A DNA stretch of 64,000 bases from Phaeobacter gallaeciensis (lineage in GTDB: Bacteria > Pseudomonadota > Alphaproteobacteria > Rhodobacterales > Rhodobacteraceae), in contig NZ_CP015124.1 in NCBI RefSeq assembly GCF_001678945.1, positions 2,890,001-2,954,000 of the forward strand. Reading direction: 5' to 3'. The notes beneath the pieces were generated by a model. It was not told the origin of the DNA. It did not search any database and saw only the letters and a list, made by a program, of their open reading frames with translations. The position numbers and the translations under genes are program-made. Position 1 is the first letter of the stretch. Every line of letters starts with the position of its first letter. This document shows positions 16,562 through 25,071 of this stretch, in pieces.

Positions 16562-17655
16562 CAGGCTTTCTCCTTCCGCAATGCAAGGAAGATCTTTTCA
16601 AGCGGTATCCGCACCATATTGTCCAGCGCGCCGGTAAAGAGGATGACCAGCGCCTGAATGACGACGATCAATTCGCGCGGGATTGAGGTCCAGAGCGCCA
16701 GTTCCGCGCCGCCCTGATAGAGGAAGCCAAAGAGGATCGCGGCCAGAAAAACGCCAAAGGGATGGTTGCGCCCCATCAGCGCCACGGCGATGCCGATGAA
16801 ACCAGCGCCCTCGGTAGAGTTCAAAACCAGACGCTCGGCCTCGCCCATGACGTTGTTGATCGCCATCATGCCGGCAAGCCCGCCCGAGATCAGCATGGCG
16901 ATCATGGTGATCTTTACCGGGGAGATCCCGGCATAAAGAGCGCCGGGTTCGGAATGGCCATAGGCGCGAATCTCGTACCCCAGCCGCGTACGCCAGATCA
17001 ACAGCCAGACGGCAAAACAGGCGGCGACGGCCACCAGCAGGCTGACGTTTGCCGGGGCGGATTTCGAGAAATTGATCCCAAAGGGCACCAGCAACTCGTG
17101 CAGGCTTGGCAGGTGCACGGCTTCGGCAAAGCGCGCGGTGGCCGGGTCCATGGCCCCTGCGGGCTTCAGCACGTTGACCAGCATGTAGTTCAATACCGCC
17201 GCGGCGATGAAGTTGAACATGATGGTGGTGATCACGATATGGCTGCCGCGCTTGGCCTGAAGGTAGGCCGGGATGGCGGCCCAGGCGGCCCCAAAGAGGG
17301 CGGCCCCGAGGGCGGCAAAGATCAGCGCCAGCGACCAGTGCGGCCAGGGGATGTAAAGGCAGACAAGCGCAACGCCAAGCCCCCCCAGCATCGCCTGACC
17401 TTCGCCGCCGATGTTGAACATGCGGGCGTGGAAGGCGACGGCGACGGCAAGGCCGGTAAACAGGAAATTGGTCGCATAATAAAGCGTGTAGCCCCAGCCA
17501 TAGGTGGAGCCGAGCGCGCCGGTTACCATCATCTTGACCGCAGCAATCGGATCCTCGCCGATGGCCAGGATCACGAGGGCAGAGAGGAGGGCCGCCAGTA
17601 TCAGGCTGATCAGCGGGATCAGGACCACATCGGCCCATTTCGGCATTTTTTCCAT
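16561..17655 (-). CDS. BMP-type ABC importer permease 1 (BPD_transp_2)
   Basis: A 364-residue permease with about ten membrane segments. The signature ARMFNIGGEGQAMLGG near residues 80-95 belongs to the NupP/YufP class and differs from the GLEG form of its partner. It directly abuts the ATPase gene upstream and overlaps the second permease downstream, so the three are cotranslated. The partner binding protein is encoded first in the operon. Confidence 0.92.
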   Translation of the reverse strand: MEKMPKWADVVLIPLISLILAALLSALVILAIGEDPIAAVKMMVTGALGSTYGWGYTLYYATNFLFTGLAVAVAFHARMFNIGGEGQAMLGGLGVALVCLYIPWPHWSLALIFAALGAALFGAAWAAIPAYLQAKRGSHIVITTIMFNFIAAAVLNYMLVNVLKPAGAMDPATARFAEAVHLPSLHELLVPFGINFSKSAPANVSLLVAVAACFAVWLLIWRTRLGYEIRAYGHSEPGALYAGISPVKITMIAMLISGGLAGMMAINNVMGEAERLVLNSTEGAGFIGIAVALMGRNHPFGVFLAAILFGFLYQGGAELALWTSIPRELIVVIQALVILFTGALDNMVRIPLEKIFLALRKEKA

Positions 17656-19185
17656 TTACGCGGCCTCCCCCGCGACACCGGCCATCAGAAGGCCCAGTTC
17701 CTTTTCATCGGTCTGATCGGCGGCGCGTTCGCCCATGATCATACCGTCAAACATCACCGCCACCCTATCAGACAGGGACAGGATCTCTTCCAACTCGACC
17801 GAGACCAGAAGGATCGCCTTGCCCTCATCGCGCAGGGCGACGATCTGCTTGTGAATGAATTCGATGGCGCCGATGTCGACGCCGCGGGTGGGCTGGCCGA
17901 TCAGCAAGAGGTCGGGATTGCGCTCGATTTCACGGGCGACGACGATCTTCTGCTGGTTGCCGCCGGAAAAACTCTTGGCGGCCAGCCAGGGATCCGGCGG
18001 GCGCACGTCGAATTTCTCCATCTTCGCAGCGGTGTCGGCGCGCAGAGCTGCGTTGTCCATCAGAAGGCCCCGCTGGTATTCCGGCGCGTGGTGATAGCCA
18101 AAGGCGACGTTTTCCCAGGCGTGGAAATCCATGATCAGCCCTTCGCGCTGTCGGTCTTCGGGGACGTGGGCCACATGGGCGGCGCGGCGTGCCCGCCCGT
18201 CCGATCCGGCGCCAGACAGCGGCAGCGGCGTGCCATTGAGGCGGATCGTACCGGTGCCGGGGCGCATGCCGCCCAGCACCTCCAGCAGCTCCGACTGGCC
18301 ATTGCCCGCCACACCGGCGATGCCGAGGATCTCTCCGGCGCGCACATTGAGGTCGATGCCCTTGACGCGCTCGACGCCCGCCTCGTCCACGACGCGCAGG
18401 TTCTCGACTTCCAGGATCGGCTTGCCGGGCTTCGCGGGGACCTTGTCCACGCGCAGCAGCACCTTGCGGCCCACCATCAGCTCGGCCAGATGTTCGGGGC
18501 TGGTCTCGGCGGTTTTTACCGTTGCGGTCATTTCGCCGCGGCGCATGACGCTGACCGTGTCGGTCGCCTCCATGATCTCGCGCAGCTTGTGGGTAATCAG
18601 GATGATCGTCTTGCCCTCGGCCCGCAGGCGGTCGAGGATGCGGAACAGCTGGTCGGCCTCTGCCGGGGTCAGAACGCCGGTGGGTTCGTCCAGGATCAGG
18701 ATCTCGGCCTTGCGGTACAGGGCCTTCAGGATCTCCACACGCTGCTGCATGCCGACGCCGATCTCGTCGATGCGCTTGTCCGGGTCCACGAAAAGCTCGT
18801 ATTCCTCTTCCAGCGCCTTCAGTTCCTTGCGGGCGCGGGTCAACGAGGGCATCAACAGCCCGCTGTCCTCGGCGCCCAGAACGATGTTTTCCAGCACCGT
18901 GAAATTCTCGACCAGCTTGAAATGCTGGAACACCATGCCGATCCCGGCGGAAATGGCGGCCTGGCTGTCTGGGATCTCGGTCTTCTTGCCGTTGATCCAG
19001 ACCTCGCCGCTGTCGGCCTTGTAAAAGCCGTAAAGGATGCTCATCAGGGTGGATTTTCCGGCGCCGTTTTCGCCGATGATCCCGTGGATCGTGCCGGGGG
19101 CGACGCTGATGGAGATGTCCTTGTTGGCCTGGACGGGGCCAAAGGCCTTGGAGATGCCTTTCAGTTCAATCGCTGGTGCCGTCAT
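17656..19185 (-). CDS. BMP-type ABC importer ATP-binding protein (two nucleotide-binding domains)
   Basis: A 509-residue cytoplasmic ATPase with two fused ABC domains. The first has Walker A GENGAGKST (about 36-44) and Walker B LILDEPTGVL; its signature loop is degenerate (VGMQQRVEI). The second has a degenerate Walker A (GVAGNGQSE) but an intact signature FSGGNQQK followed by LLLIGQPTRGVDIG. This asymmetric pattern is usual in RbsA/NupO-type importers. It is 191 bases downstream of the binding-protein gene, with an attenuating terminator in between, and immediately upstream of the permeases. Confidence 0.94.
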   Translation of the reverse strand: MTAPAIELKGISKAFGPVQANKDISISVAPGTIHGIIGENGAGKSTLMSILYGFYKADSGEVWINGKKTEIPDSQAAISAGIGMVFQHFKLVENFTVLENIVLGAEDSGLLMPSLTRARKELKALEEEYELFVDPDKRIDEIGVGMQQRVEILKALYRKAEILILDEPTGVLTPAEADQLFRILDRLRAEGKTIILITHKLREIMEATDTVSVMRRGEMTATVKTAETSPEHLAELMVGRKVLLRVDKVPAKPGKPILEVENLRVVDEAGVERVKGIDLNVRAGEILGIAGVAGNGQSELLEVLGGMRPGTGTIRLNGTPLPLSGAGSDGRARRAAHVAHVPEDRQREGLIMDFHAWENVAFGYHHAPEYQRGLLMDNAALRADTAAKMEKFDVRPPDPWLAAKSFSGGNQQKIVVAREIERNPDLLLIGQPTRGVDIGAIEFIHKQIVALRDEGKAILLVSVELEEILSLSDRVAVMFDGMIMGERAADQTDEKELGLLMAGVAGEAA

Positions 19186-19282
19186 TCTGGCTCCTCAACA
19201 TGCGGGGGCGCGGACCGGGGGGATGCCGGTGTGATGCGCAGGGGGCGGATACCGGTGCGGCGGTGCGTCCCTCGAATGGGAT

Positions 19283-19325
19283 GGAAAAACCAAACCCGGA
19301 GGCGGCGTTGCGGCAGCCTCCGGGT
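19283..19325 (-). terminator. Intercistronic terminator/attenuator after the BMP binding-protein gene
   Basis: A perfect 10-bp stem (ACCCGGAGGC / GCCTCCGGGT) with a 12-base loop, followed on the minus strand by TTTGGTTTTT. It would end most transcripts after the binding protein and lower expression of the ATPase and permeases. Confidence 0.78.
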
Positions 19326-19376
19326 AAAGTGGACTCTGGCCGTACCTTCTGCAGGGCGGGCCAGAGCGGTTGCCGA

Positions 19377-20372
19377 TCAGAACGACAGCGCCGGGCAGCT
19401 GTCGTCAGACATGTAGTCATGCACCTTCAGCTCGCCCGAGGCGATCTTGGCTGCTGCAGCGTCCACCATGGCTTTCATCTCGTCCGAAACCAGCGGTGCG
19501 TTGTTGTCGTCCAGCGCGTAGCCGACGCCGCCATTGGCCAGCCCCATGACCGAGAAACCGGTTTCCATGTCAGCGCCATCGCTGAAGGCCTCGTAAACCG
19601 CGTTGTCCACGCGTTTCATCATCGAGGTCAGTACCTTACCCGGGTGCAGGTGGTTCTGGTTGCTGTCCACGCCGATGGACAGGATGTCCTCATCCGCAGC
19701 GGTCTGCAGAACGCCCACGCCGGTGCCGCCTGCCGCAGCATAGACCACGTCAGCGCCCTGGCTGATCTGCGCCTTGGTAAGCTCGGAGCCTTTTACCGGG
19801 TCGTTCCAGGCCGCCGGGGTGGTGCCGGTCATGTTGGCGATCACCTTGGCGTCGGGGTTGGCGGCCATCACGCCCTGGGCATAGCCACAGGCGAATTTGC
19901 GGATCAGCGGGATGTCCATGCCACCGATGAAGCCGACGGTGCCGGATTTGGAGGCCTCAGCTGCCATCATGCCGACGAGGTAGGAGCCCTCGTGCTCGTT
20001 GAAGACAACCGAGCGCACGTTGGGCGCGTCCACGACCATGTCGATGATGGTGAATTTGGTGTCCGGGTAGTCGGCAGCCACCTGGCCCAGAGCGTCAGCA
20101 AAGGCAAAGCCTGCCATCACGATCGGGTTGGAGCCCGCTTCGGCAAAGCGGCGCAGGGCCTGCTCGCGCTGGGCCTCGGATTGCAGTTCGATCTCGCGGA
20201 AGCTGCCGCCGGTCTCGTCTGCCCAGCGTTTTGCGCCCATGAACGCCGCTTCGTTGAAGGATTTGTCGAATTTGCCGCCAAGGTCAAAGATCAGCGCCGG
20301 ATCCGCCAGGGCCGCGCCCGCAGTGACGGCCAGTGCGGCCGAGCCGCCCATCAGGGTTTTCATCAGGCTCAT
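19377..20372 (-). CDS. BMP-family periplasmic substrate-binding protein
   Basis: A 331-residue binding protein of the basic membrane protein (Bmp/PnrA-like) family. It has a Sec signal peptide (about 1-23, ending GAALA before DP) without a lipobox, so it is soluble in the periplasm rather than a lipoprotein. The mature start DPALIFDLGGKFDKSFNEAAF is typical of the family, where the Phe/Asp/Asn cluster contacts a nucleoside; D-K-S-F-N is present. Family members bind purine nucleosides; some Rhodobacteraceae relatives may bind other ligands. It is the first gene of the importer operon. Confidence 0.92.
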   Translation of the reverse strand: MSLMKTLMGGSAALAVTAGAALADPALIFDLGGKFDKSFNEAAFMGAKRWADETGGSFREIELQSEAQREQALRRFAEAGSNPIVMAGFAFADALGQVAADYPDTKFTIIDMVVDAPNVRSVVFNEHEGSYLVGMMAAEASKSGTVGFIGGMDIPLIRKFACGYAQGVMAANPDAKVIANMTGTTPAAWNDPVKGSELTKAQISQGADVVYAAAGGTGVGVLQTAADEDILSIGVDSNQNHLHPGKVLTSMMKRVDNAVYEAFSDGADMETGFSVMGLANGGVGYALDDNNAPLVSDEMKAMVDAAAAKIASGELKVHDYMSDDSCPALSF

Positions 20373-20531
20373 TAGAATACTCCCAGTTGTGTTTTATGAT
20401 TGTCACAGCCGCCGTTGGGCTGCCCGGTGCGTTATGTGACCGGGACGAATAGAGGTGCGGCAATTTAGCCCGCAGCATCGCGGCAGGGTCAACCGCTTTT
20501 TGACCAAACGGTGGAATTCCATACGGGTGGC

Positions 20532-20969
20532 CTAACGTAAGCTGCACCGCATAAGCACCGCGTCCACAGGGGCGGCGCCTTTGCGGGCATAATAACCGGG
20601 CCGGGTGCCGCAAGTGGCGAATCCGCATGCCTGGTAGAGCGCCTGCGCCGCGGTATTGTCGGCGGCCACCTCCAGAAAGGCTTCGGTGGCGCTGCGTGTG
20701 CGGGCGAGATCCTGCCAGTCCTGCATCACCTGCCGGGCCAGACCCTGGCGCTGGTGCGCGGGGTGGGTGGCGATGGTCAGCAACTCGGCTTCATCCGCGA
20801 TGACGCGGACAAGGGCGAAACAGCGGGCATCACCGATTGCAAAGGTCAGGGGGCTGTCCAGGAGGTCGGCGAATTCCGCAGCGCTCCATGGGCGCGACTG
20901 GGTAAAGGCCGCCGCGTGTGTCCTAGCCATGTCGTCTGTGGCTGGGGCAGAGGCCACGGCGTCAGCCAT
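20532..20969 (-). CDS. rimI: Ribosomal protein S18 alanine N-acetyltransferase-like GNAT
   Basis: A 145-residue GNAT acetyltransferase. The acetyl-CoA loop is HQRQGLA near 78-84, preceded by ELLTIATHP and followed by FLEVAADNTAAQALYQACGF, which is the RimI signature order. It starts inside the end of tsaB (8-base overlap), an arrangement common in alphaproteobacteria and supportive of the RimI assignment. It would acetylate the N-terminus of ribosomal protein S18 in the cytosol. Confidence 0.85.
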   Translation of the reverse strand: MADAVASAPATDDMARTHAAAFTQSRPWSAAEFADLLDSPLTFAIGDARCFALVRVIADEAELLTIATHPAHQRQGLARQVMQDWQDLARTRSATEAFLEVAADNTAAQALYQACGFATCGTRPGYYARKGAAPVDAVLMRCSLR

Positions 20970-21558
20970 CGATCAGCGCAGGCGGAGTATCGCGCGCGGG
21001 CGCGGCATCGGCAGCGCGCAGATAGAGGGGCGCGGGGGCGGCGGTGTCCTGATCCATCCGGGCGGCTGCCAGACGCGCGATCGCCTCGGCCAGCCCTGCG
21101 GGAGAGGCCTCGGGCGCAAAGGTCAGCCCGGCACCGCGCGCGGCTTCTTCGGCTTCCTCGCGGGGCATCAGACGCGGTGCCTGATCCGGCAGGGCGGCAT
21201 AGACCTGATCACGCGGGGCGGGAATGCCGGGCAGGGTTCCTGTGGCGGCGCGGGCGTCAAAACCGTCGATGCCCACGGCCGGAACGCCAAGACCCAGCGC
21301 CAGACCTCGGGCGGCGGAAACGGCGATGCGGATACCGGTGAAATTGCCGGGGCCGACGCCAACACCGATGGCATCCAGATCCGCCCACGTGGCGCCGCCT
21401 GTCGCCAGCACCTCTTCCAGCAGCGGCATCAACCGTTCGGCCTGCCCGCGTGTCATCGGCTCCAGCGCCTCGGCAACAAGGGTGTCACCGCGCAGCAAAG
21501 CGGCCGCGCAATGCGCGGCCGATGTGTCAAAGCCCAGAACCAGTGGTTCGGTTGTCAT
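20962..21558 (-). CDS. tsaB: tRNA t6A biosynthesis protein TsaB
   Basis: A 198-residue ASKHA-fold protein of the t6A37 threonylcarbamoyl-transfer complex (with TsaD and TsaE). It has FDTSAAHCAAAL near residue 10 and the diagnostic GPGNFTGIRI near 68-77. Catalytic metal residues of TsaD are absent, as expected. It lies between the NifU-type gene and rimI on the same strand. Confidence 0.92.
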   Translation of the reverse strand: MTTEPLVLGFDTSAAHCAAALLRGDTLVAEALEPMTRGQAERLMPLLEEVLATGGATWADLDAIGVGVGPGNFTGIRIAVSAARGLALGLGVPAVGIDGFDARAATGTLPGIPAPRDQVYAALPDQAPRLMPREEAEEAARGAGLTFAPEASPAGLAEAIARLAAARMDQDTAAPAPLYLRAADAAPARDTPPALIDG

Positions 21559-21606
21559 CCTCTGTCCTTTCAGGTCGCCAGCATGGCGACGGGTCTGTCC
21601 TGCCGC

Positions 21607-22170
21607 TCAGACGGCGACCGGGCGGACCTCGGTGACTTCGGGGATGTAGTGGCGCAGCAGGTTCTCGATGCCCATTTTCAAGGTCAGCGTCGAGGAAGGG
21701 CAGCCCGCGCAGGCGCCCTGCATGTGCAGGTAGACGACGCCGCGTTCAAAGCCGTGGAAAGTAATATCACCGCCATCCTGGGCCACGGCCGGGCGCACGC
21801 GGCTGTCCAGGAGGTCTTTGATCTGGTTCACGACTTCGCCGTCTTCGCCGCTGTGTTCGGCATGGCCCGAGGCCTGCTCACCACCTGCGCTGATCACCGG
21901 CTGACCGGATTGGTAATGCTCCATCACCGCGCCAAGGATGGCAGGTTTGATGTGATCCCATTCGACGTCGTCGGCCTTGGTGACGGTGACGAAATCATTG
22001 CCGAAGAACACGCCGGTGACGCCGCTGACGGCGAAGATGCGGCTGGCCAGAGGAGAGCTCTCTGCCGCTTCGGGGCTGGCGAAATCGGCGGTGCCTGCCT
22101 CCAGAACGGTCTGTCCCGGAAGGAATTTCAGCGTCGCCGGGTTGGGCGTGGATTCGGTCTGAATGAACAT
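21607..22170 (-). CDS. NifU-family Fe-S scaffold protein (Nfu type)
   Basis: A 187-residue Fe-S cluster carrier. The N-terminal Nfu_N domain begins MFIQTESTPNPATLKFLPG and the C-terminal NifU domain holds the cluster-binding CxxC in GACAGCPSSTLTLK near residue 150. The ATG at 22170 is preferred since the Nfu_N domain begins there, though the frame opens further upstream. It would deliver [4Fe-4S] clusters to target enzymes in the cytosol. It heads a small group with tsaB and rimI. Confidence 0.93.
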   Translation of the reverse strand: MFIQTESTPNPATLKFLPGQTVLEAGTADFASPEAAESSPLASRIFAVSGVTGVFFGNDFVTVTKADDVEWDHIKPAILGAVMEHYQSGQPVISAGGEQASGHAEHSGEDGEVVNQIKDLLDSRVRPAVAQDGGDITFHGFERGVVYLHMQGACAGCPSSTLTLKMGIENLLRHYIPEVTEVRPVAV

Positions 22171-22291
22171 TTCGGGTCTCCGTTGGTCTGCAGGAGATAT
22201 GCGCGCCGTAGTCGCACAAGTCAAGGTTTGGAACGGTTCTAAATTGCCAAATCCACCTGTGCATCAGGGAACAGCGGCAGCAATTGAGGGC

Positions 22292-22747
22292 TCAGGTAAT
22301 CGCTTCCAGCCGGTCTTTGGACAGATCGCCCGGCACGATGGTGATCGGTACCGGCAGGCTGCCCGAGGTCTTGCTCAGTTGGTTCACCAGCGGTCCCGGC
22401 CCCTTGCGGTCGGTGCCCGCGCCCAGCACCAGAACGCCGATGTCGGGATCGGCTTCGATCTGGGCCAGGATCTCGGGCACGGCCTCGCCTTCGCGGATGA
22501 TCAGCTCCGGATCCACCCCCTGACGGTCACGCATCCATTTGGCGAAAACCTCGAAATGGGCATGGATGCGTTCGCGGGCCTCTTCGCGCATGACTTCGCC
22601 CACGCCGATCCAGTGGTTGAATTCATCGGGCGGGATCACTGACAGGATCGCCACCCCGCCACCGGTGCGGGCCGCCCGCATCGCGGCGAACCGCATGGCG
22701 TTCAGGCATTCACGGCTGTCATCCAGCACAACCAGAAATTTGCGCAT
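22292..22747 (-). CDS. Universal stress protein (UspA family)
   Basis: A 151-residue single-domain USP. It begins MRKFLVVLDDSRECLNAMRFA, with the family's Asp at the ATP-binding position, and near the C-terminus has VLGAGTDRKGPGPLVNQL then VPITIVPG, a variant of the G-2x-G-9x-G(S/T) nucleotide motif. It ends 120 bases before the NifU-type gene. Its role in stress survival is inferred from the family only. Confidence 0.87.
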   Translation of the reverse strand: MRKFLVVLDDSRECLNAMRFAAMRAARTGGGVAILSVIPPDEFNHWIGVGEVMREEARERIHAHFEVFAKWMRDRQGVDPELIIREGEAVPEILAQIEADPDIGVLVLGAGTDRKGPGPLVNQLSKTSGSLPVPITIVPGDLSKDRLEAIT

Positions 22748-22768
22748 CTGTAGCCTCCACAATCCTGA

Positions 22769-23839
22769 TCAATCTGCCCGAGGGGCCGCGTCCTGTCCAT
22801 TGCTTTTCAGTGCGGCGCTGTTTGCCACCCGGGTTGCGTAGAGCATCAGAACCACCGCCAGCACCATCAGGCGAAACAGATGCGCTGCCGCGACAAAGGT
22901 GGGATCGGCGCCAAGCGCGGCGCCGAGGATGATCATGGTTTCCAGCCCGCCGGGGGAAAATCCCAAGAGCACATCCAACAGCGGCAGCCCCGACAGATAG
23001 GCCGCTGGCAGGGCCGCTATCGCTGCCAGGCCGCAGGTCAGAAGGACGATCACGCCGCCCGCCAGCAGGCTGCCCTGCAATTCGCGCCAGCTCATGCCGG
23101 TAAAGCGTCCCCCGATAAGGCTGCCCATCAGGATCAGCGCGCCCTGCGCCCCCCAGCCGGGCAACCCGCCCGCAGTCCAGCCGCCAAGATGGGTCGTCGC
23201 AGCGACGGTTATCCCGGCGATCAGCGTCGGGGCGGGCAGTTTGATCCGGCGCAGCAGCGGCGCGATGGCAAGGGCGATGGCGATCTGGATCGCGATCCAG
23301 CCCAGTGGTGTCACCGCAGCGCTGCCCGGCAGGCCAAAGCCGATCTCCATCCCCGCAAGGGTGGCCCCCAGCGGCACCAGCAGGGTCAGCGACATCAGCC
23401 GGATTGAGGCCAGCACCATCGGCCGCGTCAGGGACAGAGACAGGCTGTCCGCCAGCGCGATCACCAGCCCCAGATGTCCGGGCGCGGCGGCGAGAAAGGA
23501 TTCGTGTCGTTCAAACGGCAGGATGCGGGGCACCAGGCTACGCCCGGCGAAGGGCGTGACAATGGTCAGGGCCGCCAGCAGTCCAAAGGCCACTGGCCAG
23601 CGCATCATGGCGGCAAAACTTTCGGGGCTGACCATCGAACCGATGCTGAGCCCCATCACCAGAAACGCCGCATCCCGCAGCCGGGGCGCGATATCCATCG
23701 GTGCGCCCCAGAGCCCGGCAAGGCTGACGGCGATGGCAGGCCCGGCCAGCAGGGCCATCGGCATATGGATCAGGGAGGCGATCAAAGCTCCGACCCCGCC
23801 GACGGCGATGGTCAGAAAGCTTTGCCGCCACTCACCCAT
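22769..23839 (-). CDS. AbrB-family (PF05145) membrane protein
   Basis: A 356-residue polytopic protein with about ten membrane segments arranged as a duplication: ALIASLIHMPMALLAGPAIAV near the start and a related segment in the second half (GALILMGSLIGGRFTGMSW). This fits the AbrB/ammonia monooxygenase-like family of putative transporters, which despite the name is not a DNA-binding AbrB. It overlaps ilvE by 8 bases and is cotranscribed with it. The substrate is unknown. Confidence 0.8.
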   Translation of the reverse strand: MGEWRQSFLTIAVGGVGALIASLIHMPMALLAGPAIAVSLAGLWGAPMDIAPRLRDAAFLVMGLSIGSMVSPESFAAMMRWPVAFGLLAALTIVTPFAGRSLVPRILPFERHESFLAAAPGHLGLVIALADSLSLSLTRPMVLASIRLMSLTLLVPLGATLAGMEIGFGLPGSAAVTPLGWIAIQIAIALAIAPLLRRIKLPAPTLIAGITVAATTHLGGWTAGGLPGWGAQGALILMGSLIGGRFTGMSWRELQGSLLAGGVIVLLTCGLAAIAALPAAYLSGLPLLDVLLGFSPGGLETMIILGAALGADPTFVAAAHLFRLMVLAVVLMLYATRVANSAALKSNGQDAAPRAD

Positions 23840-24695
23840 GCGTGGCAGCCCAGTCCCAATACATCTCGCGCACGCGGCGGGCCATGGGGCCGATCTGATA
23901 CTGACGGTCGTCGAAAGCGGTGACCGGGGTGACCTTGCTCATGTTGCCGGACATGAAGACTTCGTCGGCCTCCTCAAAGTCCTTAAAGCTCAGCACGGTC
24001 TCATGCACGGTGACGCCGTCGGCCTTCAGGTTCTTGATGTGACGGGCGCGGGTGATGCCGGCCAGGAAGGTGCCGTTGGCGATGGGGGTAAAGACCTCGC
24101 CATCCCGCACCATAAAGATATTGGCGGTGGCGGTTTCGGCCACGTTGCCCATGGCATCCTGCACCAGCGCGTTGGCAAAGCCCTTGGCCCGGGCCTCGCG
24201 CAGCATGCGGGCGTTGTTGGGGTAAAGGCAGCCGGCCTTGGCGTTGACTACGGCGTTTTCCAGCACCGGACGGCGGTACTGGGTGCGGGTCAGCGTGGCG
24301 CTGGCATCCGCCGGGGCCATCGGGATCTCTTCCAGGCAGAGCGCGAACTTGGTGGTCTCCGGCTCGGGCGCAATCATCGTCGCATCGCCATCGGTGGCCC
24401 AGTACATCGGGCGGATATAGACCGCAGCGCCGGGGGCAAAGCGTTTCAGTCCCTCGCGGGTGATCTCCACCATATCCTCGACCGAGACGGTAGGTTTCAT
24501 CATCAGCGCCGAGGCCGAGGCATTGGCGCGGGCGCAGTGTAGATCCAGATCCGGCGTCACCCCGTCAAACAGCCGCGCCCCGTCAAAGATCGAAGAGCCA
24601 AGCCAGGCCGCGTGGTCGGCGGCGGACATGATTGGCACGTCCCCGTCGTGCCACTGACCGTTGAAGTAGGTGTGGATGGTGCTGCCAGCTGCCAT
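23832..24695 (-). CDS. ilvE: Branched-chain amino acid aminotransferase
   Basis: A 287-residue fold-IV PLP transaminase. The PLP lysine is K153 in VVNAKAG; the phosphate-binding segment is NGTFLAGITRARH and the substrate-loop segment FMSGNMSKVTPV follows. These match IlvE rather than D-amino-acid transaminase or aminodeoxychorismate lyase, although the three are hard to separate by eye. It would transfer amino groups between 2-oxoglutarate and leucine, isoleucine or valine. An 8-bp palindrome (24851-24868) lies in its upstream region. The AbrB-family gene is its downstream partner. Confidence 0.85.
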   Translation of the reverse strand: MAAGSTIHTYFNGQWHDGDVPIMSAADHAAWLGSSIFDGARLFDGVTPDLDLHCARANASASALMMKPTVSVEDMVEITREGLKRFAPGAAVYIRPMYWATDGDATMIAPEPETTKFALCLEEIPMAPADASATLTRTQYRRPVLENAVVNAKAGCLYPNNARMLREARAKGFANALVQDAMGNVAETATANIFMVRDGEVFTPIANGTFLAGITRARHIKNLKADGVTVHETVLSFKDFEEADEVFMSGNMSKVTPVTAFDDRQYQIGPMARRVREMYWDWAATHG

Positions 24696-24850
24696 GATCG
24701 GGGCCTTTCAAAATGTCTTGCGTCCCCGGGACACTAGGAGGCTCTTCCGGCAAGGTCCAGTGCCCGGTCGGCGCTTCTTTGCACATGGGTGGGTGGGGGC
24801 TGTGGAGGTGTTGCGTTGCCACTGCGCGCCGGGACAAGGAGCTGGCAAGC

Positions 24851-24868
24851 TGTTTCGCACGCGAAACA
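24851..24868. promoter_or_regulatory. Perfect operator-like palindrome upstream of ilvE
   Basis: TGTTTCGC-ac-GCGAAACA, perfect 8-bp arms separated by two bases, lies 156 bases before the ilvE start in a gap of 376 bases without a gene. Size and symmetry fit a dimeric repressor site; the regulator is unknown. Confidence 0.4.
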
Positions 24869-24900
24869 AATGGGAAAACACCGAGGATCGGGCGCTTTGC

Positions 24901-24945
24901 GCGCGCCGCCCGGCGCGCGCCCGGCCCAAGGGGACAAGGCGCATC
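24901..24945. repeat. GC-rich palindromic intergenic repeat, family 2 (inverted copy)
   Basis: On the minus strand this reads CCTTGGGCCGGGCGCG followed by a CGCGC palindrome, like the family-2 copies at 2506-2542 and 40381-40417. The rest of 24696-25071 shows no coding region and no clear terminator for the paa operon. Confidence 0.42.
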
Positions 24946-25071
24946 CGTGATGCGCAGTGTCCGGGCGGGAGTGCCCCGCCTGCCTGCCCGCCTGACTATA
25001 TGGGCGCTTTTCTGGGAGACCGCGCAGGACCCTGTGTCGGGACCTGTGCCGGATTGGGGGACCGGAGCGGC

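Noticed and set aside
16762-19416. An 884-codon open frame opposite the ABC permease and ATPase genes
   Set aside because: Antisense shadow spanning two real genes; its translation is rich in His, Gly, Asp and Gln with no family match.
24696-25071. A tRNA or small RNA gene in the long gap upstream of ilvE
   Set aside because: No cloverleaf-like set of stems or T-loop GTTC was found; only a repeat and a palindrome are visible.
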